A stretch of 64,000 bases of DNA from Stomorhina lunata (lineage: Eukaryota > Arthropoda > Insecta > Diptera > Rhiniidae). Positions 57,721-64,000 of the stretch are shown in pieces; within the stretch, counting starts at the first letter, position 1; each line of letters begins with the position of its first letter. The notes under the pieces are model-generated. The model was not told where the DNA came from. It ran no database searches and saw only the letters and a program-made list of their open reading frames with translations. A program made the translations under genes and the position numbers. The stretch lies in contig OW121744.1 of NCBI GenBank assembly GCA_933228675.1, forward strand, positions 19,715,918 to 19,779,917, read 5' to 3'.

Positions 57721-59230
57721 ATAATGCGATCTAATAGAAGTACTCCATGCAACACTTTATAGAAAGCCTTAGAAATAACGACTTCTATAACTTTACTTTC
57801 GACAAAACGGTGATTAGAACGGCGCCATATTTACGATAGGAAGGCAAATACGTCACCCGTAGATCGATCATTTAAAAGTTAAAAACTTCAAAAATTTTAA
57901 ACTTTTTGAAAATAAGGAAAAATTTATTAAGGTTTTAGATGATTTAGGTATAATTTTCAGAAAATTAAAAAAGATCACTAATATTTTTCATTTGAAATTA
58001 ATATTTTTCAATATTTTTTTTAAATGTCCCTACGTTTGCTTTATACCTATATAGAAAAACTTACTTGGTTTTCTTATAAATAACTTAGTTAAAATGATGA
58101 TAATTGGAAAAGGACTCGAAGAATAAACAAGTTTTTTGAACTTAGGTGGATAATTTAATTAAAATATCATATCAAAAATTAATGTAGGATTATGATCATG
58201 GTCAAATATCTTATAATTTGACTATGGTTATGACTGTATTCCCTCGAATAACCGATATCTTTATGAACCTGATATTTATATTTGTTATCAATCGTACTGT
58301 ATACAAATTTATTGAAATTCCATATAAAAGTTCGATCAGTATTCTTTAAGTTGTCAGTTTAGGGTGTCAGACCAAAATTTCTAAAAAAAACTCCAATATT
58401 CTTTCCAGTTGTAGAGTACAAGAATGTCATAAAAAGTAAATTACTGACAGTATAATAATATAATCTTAATGGCTGTAAAAAATATTGAAATAATTCGAAA
58501 AAAACCCAGAAAAACTCTTAAATGTCAAAATTAGGACACATTTATGAAAAAGCAATTTAAGAATACATTTAAAAAAATTTTTTTTATCGGTCCATCAGAA
58601 AAGAATAGTATAGAAGAGTATGGTATACTAAATATATCAAATATTCTGAAATCTTACGGAAATTCTGTTCAGAGTACCCTAAACACTGTTTTCATATTAT
58701 CGTAATTGGCGATAAAAATAAATTTTTACCAAAAACTTGATTTTTGCAGCAAAATTTATGAATTTGCGGTATAACCATAAAATAGGTAAGTAAAAAACGA
58801 ATTCATGTCTTCTAAAGCTACTGTTTTAATTCATAATAAGTCTCATCTCAAATTGAATGTACATCGTTTAATTTTGGTACATTAATCCTAAAATGAATAT
58901 GTATTACAACTTTAGAAGTGACCCTTGTTGCTTTGAATTTATAATTTGTTAGATGATTTCATCTGAAGGCCATTCCCGATGTATAAAAAGCATCTACAAT
59001 TTTTCTAATACACAAATATCGGGAACAGAATATATAAAACAATATTATTAACTTTGGAAAACCACATGTTTGTTTTGATTAAAAAATATATATCTGGTAA
59101 CTTTATTTGTTTTTATTTGAATATGGCAGGCTTACAAAAGAAAACACCAAGTGAAATGACAACGCACAAGTAACCTTTTACACTTGATGAGTTTAAGAAA
59201 AAATACATATATGATCACTTTTACACGGAG
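57721..59230. other. AT-rich sequence without gene
   Basis: No coding, RNA or repeat feature recognised. Confidence 0.5.
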
Positions 59231-60700
59231 ACTCAATTTAAAGAAACAATTATTATCAATATCGAAAAACTGCGCATAACACTTTTCTATAAAAAAAACC
59301 GTGTATAACACTTTGTCTATAAAAAAATGGGAAAAAGTCTAGATCAGGTGAACTGCACCGATTTTTTTGAAATTTTTTTTCTGATAGGGACTTTAAATAG
59401 CTTTTGTTTGAAACCCTTTTTATGGGCAAGAAACTTTTGGTTTGGGAGATATAGTGGTTTAAAGTTCCGAAATATAAGTAGGTATATCTCTCTTAATGTA
59501 GGACCGATTGCAGCAATATGTATGTCATGTGAAAGTGCACCGAAATATCTTTCAGATAAGATAATTACTTAAAAGGTTGACTACTTATGTCTATACATCA
59601 TTGGATTACGTTATATCGGTCAGTTTTCGAGATATGGACATTTTCGCTAAAAAACCAAGAGTAAAACTTAACATTTGTTGATTAGTTCCTTAATGGGTTA
59701 ATGAAAGGTAAAAAGGGTTATATCGTTTAAAAGATATTTTGGAGCACTTTCACATGACATACTATCGGTTCAAAATTAAGAGTAATAAATCGATTTATAC
59801 TTCGGAACTTTAAAGCACTGTATCTCCAAAACTAAAAGGTTCTTGCCCATAAAAAGTTCTTTATGGGCTATAAAAATTTTTAAGATCGGTGCGGTTCACC
59901 TGAACTAGACTTAAGCCAAAAAATGTATATAACACTTTTTTTCTATAGACAAAAATGTATATAACACTTTTTTTCTACAGAAAAAACTGTGTATAACACT
60001 GTTTTCTATAGAAAAAAAACTGTGTATAAGATTTTTTTCTGTAGAAAAACTGTGTATAACACTTTTTTCTATAGAAAAAAAAAACTCTGCATAACACTCT
60101 TTTCTATAGAAAACTCTTTATAACACTTTTATTTTTTATAGAAAAAACTGTGTATAACAGTTTTTTCTATAGAAAAACTGTGTAAAACAATTTTTTCTGT
60201 GGAAAAACTGTGTATAACAGTTTTTTTCTATAGAAAAACTTTGTATACCACTTTTTTCTATAGAAAAGACTGTGTGTAACACTTTTTTTCTACAGAAAAG
60301 AAATGTGTTTAACACTTTTTTTTATAGAAAAAACCGTGCATAACACTTTTTTCTACAGAAGAAACTGTGTATATCACTTTTTCTGTAGAAAAAACTGTGT
60401 ATAACATTTTTTTCTATAGAAAAAACTATGTATAACATTTTTTTCTATAGAAAAAAGTGTGTACAACACATTTTTCTATAAAAACAAACTGTGTATAACA
60501 CTTTTTTCTATAGGAAAAACTTTATATAGCACTTTTTCCTATAGAAAAAATTGTGTATAACACTTTTTTTATAGGAAACTTTTTTCTATAGAAGAAAACT
60601 GTGTATAACACTTTTTTATATAAAAAACTGTGCCTAACACTTTTTTCTATATAAAAAACACGTCTATCTATAGAAAGCTGTGTATAACACTTTTTTCCTT
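59230..60700. repeat. GTGTATAACACTTTTTTCTATAG array
   Basis: About 26 irregular copies of a unit of about 30 bp, GTGTATAACACTTTTTTCTA plus TAGAAAAAACT, on both sides of an inserted fold-back element. Confidence 0.88.
59335..59912. mobile_element. Fold-back MITE, 578 bp
   Basis: The ends are inverted repeats: left AAGTCTAGATCAGGTGAACT, right (other strand) AAGTCTAGTTCAGGTGAACC. Similarity continues inward through TGGGCAAGAA, GGAGATA, TTTAAAGTTCC and TATGTCATGTGAAAGTGC, so the entire element is two arms of about 275 bp around a centre near 59625. No coding capacity. Target duplication not clear. Inserted into the surrounding array. Confidence 0.88.
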
Positions 60701-60777
60701 CTAATAATCGTCAAAAACTTCATTTAGGAATAAACATCTTTGAATAGTAAATCAGGCGCTTTTATTTATTTAAAGTT

Positions 60778-60952
60778 GGCCACACTGCTGGCGACAGCTG
60801 ATTGCAAAAAATGACATAATTGTTGTTATTTACAAACGAGACGATAATTCAAAGTATGAATCGCAAAATTATTTAACGTTAATTCAAATAAAATTTATAG
60901 AAATCAGTTAAACTTATAAAGCAAATGTGACTAATAACTGTATGAAATAAAG
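60778..60952 (+). promoter_or_regulatory. Candidate promoter and 5'-UTR exon of an unseen gene
   Basis: GGCCACACTGCTGGCGACAG resembles the fly core-promoter Motif 1 (YGGTCACACTR). About 165 bp later AATAAAG|GTAAGT is a strong splice donor at 60953. Only very short frames lie between, as in a noncoding first exon. No downstream exon was identified in the window. Confidence 0.35.
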
Positions 60953-61569
60953 GTAAGTCCAAAAACACCAAGAAAAGATATAAATTAAAGCTTAAACTTC
61001 AAAAGAAAAATCGCTTTATTACGTCGGACGTCTAGAATCGAAATGTTTATTGTGCTCTTTTTGTTGTTTTATAACATTTTTCAAAATGTTACAAAAGCAA
61101 AAAAAAAAAGAAGGAAAATACAATTCTTATATTACAACAAATGGAAATTTGAGGATGAGGAATTTGTTAAAATGCCCCGTAAGCTTTTGGGTAAATAATA
61201 AAATATAAACAATAATAACAAATACAGACGGACGGACAGACAGACACCATAAAAACCAAGGCGAATTCATTACAGGTGGTGGCAAGAATACAACAAATAC
61301 AACATGACAAAATGAAACCCCATGTTGTTTTTGTAGGTTTGCTTACATTTTGTCAAATTTTTGTTCGTTAAATTTCCAGGCGAATTCATCAGCTGGGCTC
61401 TTGATACCACTTTCATTCTTACACTATGATAAAAACCAATTGGAAAATGCGAACCTTTAATGAACGTTTTGTTGTCTTTTTTTTTTGTGTAATACAGTAG
61501 AATCTCGATAATGAGTGCTGATTATTTTTCCTACTAAAGGATTTTTCAAGTAATAGTAGCGGATTTTTT

Positions 61570-62095
61570 TTAACTGATAGGCCCTTTAACTGTTTTCATA
61601 TATAAACAAAAAACTTATAGGTTGCTGCAAAAATTCTTAAATATTGTACCAAACTTCTCTTCACAAATATAAACCCATTAACGGACTATATAAAAAATGT
61701 TATTTTATTTGCACATATCTTGAAAACTGATGAATATGAGGTTTATATAATGAACCATTCAAGCTATAAATTTATATAAATAATCTTTTAGGATATTCTG
61801 GATAAATTTCCATCAAACTCACGCCCCCTACTGCTTATGTAAACTAAAATCACTATACCAAATTTCGTTGTAATCGGTTCACATTCATTAAAACGCACTA
61901 ACTAAAACGCTCGTAAACCTGAAGATAATGAGAATTTTAAGTTTATTTTTTGCATACACATGAGCTGAGCTTTAAAGCTCTTATATTTCCCAAACCAATA
62001 GTTTCTTGCTAGGAATCTAAAAAGTAAAAGTTTTTTATGAGCTATAAACAATTTTAAGATCGGTCGTATTTTCTTCGACTACACTTACCCCTAAT
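61570..62095. mobile_element. Diverged relative of the 59335 MITE and other fly repeats
   Basis: TAAGATCGGT with nearby CTTTAAAGC, GAGCTATAAACAATTTT and TTTCTTGCTAGG parallels the right arm of the fold-back element. ACTGCTTATGTAAACT followed by CCAAATTTCGTTG also occurs at about 18190-18230 in the mini-me-like copy. A mosaic of old elements. Confidence 0.45.
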
Positions 62096-62768
62096 TCGAA
62101 AAATAAAGTTATAACAAGCTTATAATTCAAATTTTCCATACAAAATTTCTACAACAAGCCTTTGATCATTTTATTAATCGTTTATGAATTAGGCGGATAA
62201 GCTTGTGCTTTAACTTGTACGCAATATCTATCGATCTTCCACTGTAGGTTTGTACTAAGTCCTTTGTCTTTTTTTATTATCACTTTATTGATTCGTTTTA
62301 TTGTCTGTTGTAGACAATTGTGATTTGCAATAAAATTTAAACAAATCTTTATGTTTATATCGAACACCCAAAAAAGGTTAAAAGGACGTATTAAAAAGGA
62401 CAACTTGTTTTAAGGCAACAAAGCCTGAATTTTAATACCTACATACCTAAGGGTATAGAGAAACCTAACTCAATAAACAAAAACAAAGTTAACGATATAG
62501 GAAGAATATCTAATCAAACAGAAAATCAAAGACATGGAAATGGTATATCAAATATGTATATGTAGATATACAATTGCGAGCAGTTGGTAATGGCTAATTA
62601 TCAAATTTGTATGTTAACCTATAATTTATGTATTTTCTTAAAATTTAATTCGTTTTTTTCCTGAGCAAAAGTTTGTATAGGAGCTGTGTTTAAATGTAAA
62701 ATTTGGGTATTACAAACCGAATGACGAATTTAATATACTACCATTTTTTTGATGGTGAATATAAAAAT

Positions 62769-62780
62769 GGTCACACTCTG
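62769..62780 (+). promoter_or_regulatory. Motif 1-like promoter element
   Basis: TGGTCACACTCT is close to the Motif 1 consensus. The frame beginning at 62893 (63 codons) downstream shows no known domain, so the link to a gene is unproven. Confidence 0.25.
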
Positions 62781-63627
62781 CATAAATGAGCTGATAAATT
62801 TTATAAAAGCCTTAACAACTTTTTACAAATAATTTAAACACTGAATTAAATATAAAATTTGTCCTTAAGTAAAAAACAAAAAACGAAAAAAAATGTTGAT
62901 CCTTTTGTTTCCTTTTAAACGTTTTGTATGGATTTCAATATTGAACAAAATTACAATAGGAAAAGGAAAAAATAACACAATGGGGTATAATGAAATTAAA
63001 TGCTTTTTTGAGAAACAACTTTTGGCTTTTTGTTTAATATACCCACGGGTGGTTTTAATTCAATATAAACAAAAGTCCTTTTAACAAAGTACTCATACAA
63101 AAATAAAATACTATTTTTTTTATTGACTGAAATAAACTGATCTCCTCTTTGAGATTTAAGAATTTAAAAACTTGTAACACATTGCCCAAGGTTTCGAAAA
63201 TGTAAAGTAACTTTTACATTAATCAAAATTTTTGCTAACTTCTTGTTTTTACTTTTTTAATGTTCTGTCGTAAGCAACAAAAACAGATTGTAAAATTATA
63301 CTTGTGAATTGCCTTAGAAGCCACCTGATCTGCCAGAGAAACATTTTAATTTAATGATTGTCATTTTTACACTTCCTTGGTTTATGTAAATTTCCACTCC
63401 TTCCCCAATCAGTTTCTGTTTTAGTTTAATCAAAGCCTTCATTGTTAATTTTTACTTGTTAAGGTTGGTTACTTGGCTACTTGTTACCATAAAAGATTTT
63501 CCTGCTAGATATTTGGTTATTTCAACAAATACCATCAGCAACACCAGCTCCAGAGCACCAGCATTCAGCAACAACAAGAATCAGCAATAAATTACCAAAA
63601 TCTTGTATACATATGGGCAAATCCTGC

Positions 63628-63978
63628 GTGACGAACGATACATTTGCACGGATTTTGTTTTACTTAAATGTATCCCATTGTCGTTCTATACTAGATATCT
63701 TTGCTAAGATTTCAGACATTATTAGCCCATCGATTGTGCTATCGAATGGCATTTGTTAATTTACATATTTGTTTTTCAATAAAAAGATATTCGCTTTTAA
63801 AGTGCTGTGACGGACGCTACAAAAAATGGAAGTGACTTTTTTTCAGCGTAAAAAAATTGTAAATACATTGAGGAAAATCAGAGGATTACAAAACAGCTTT
63901 TACAAAATATTTTAAAGTTTCCGGTTTCCCCAAAAATCCATAAAAGAACTGTTACGGACGCTACGTGACGGACGATAC
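63628..63978 (+). repeat. Four copies of a GTGACGGACGATAC-type 14-mer
   Basis: Located at 63628-63641, 63807-63820, 63951-63964 and 63965-63978, the last two directly adjacent. Consensus GTKACGRACGMTAC. All in the same orientation. Confidence 0.75.
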
Positions 63979-63983
63979 AGTTG

Positions 63984-64000
63984 TTATACCCTTCACCACC
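63984..64000 (+). mobile_element. Start of a third mini-me-like element, cut by the window edge
   Basis: TATACCCTTCACCACC is the 5' terminal phrase of the elements at 15501 and 17813. Only the first 17 bases are in view. Confidence 0.55.

Noticed and set aside
62893..63084. 63-codon frame after a Motif 1-like box
   Set aside because: Hydrophobic and Lys-rich with no family resemblance; AT-rich sequence gives such frames by chance.

Overview
This is nuclear DNA from a fly, most likely a calyptrate (blowfly- or housefly-like). It is very AT-rich. It carries most of one large ion-channel gene on the minus strand, a tiny ribosomal-protein gene on the plus strand, several mobile elements, and many tandem repeat arrays. 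No bacterial features were seen.

The main gene is the NaCP60E/DSC1 orthologue, a four-domain voltage-gated cation channel related to the para sodium channel. I placed 17 consecutive exons by eye, from 49375 down to 14279. They join in frame into 2020 codons: domain I from S1, the I-II linker, domain II, a II-III linker of about 880 residues, and domain III to just past S6. The visible pore residues are D (domain I), E (II) and E (III). The glutamate in domain III, where para has lysine, marks the gene as DSC1-type rather than para. Domain IV lies beyond base 1 and the N-terminal exon(s) were not found, so both ends of the gene are missing.

Introns fall into two size classes. Many are 58-146 bp and the rest run to 12 kb. 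The long ones are filled with tandem arrays of 19-31 bp AT-rich units, usually with one unit type per intron and a short palindrome in each unit (CTATAG, CATATG, GATATC, TTCGAA or a TATATA core). Several arrays reverse polarity and so form large inverted repeats; two of these lie on either side of one exon.

Region by region: 1-14278 is intron (or 3' flank within the gene) with a 5'-truncated LINE with target duplication, an intact Ty3/gypsy retrotransposon with identical LTRs, and degenerate long-period repeats. 14279-14896 holds two domain III exons. 14897-27264 is one intron with two mini-me/DINE-like elements, one containing a TATG microsatellite of about 1.9 kb, then a dimeric 360-bp repeat, a tRNA-like element and a 30-bp array with a 1487-bp duplication. 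27265-31918 holds domain III exons and the II-III linker. 31919-37509 is array-filled intron. 37510-49375 holds domains II and I, with three more large arrays. 49376-64000 is upstream sequence with arrays, RpL41 (53002-53557, plus strand, 25 residues, complete), a decayed LINE, a fold-back MITE and candidate promoters. RpL41 probably sits antisense inside a 5' intron of the channel gene.
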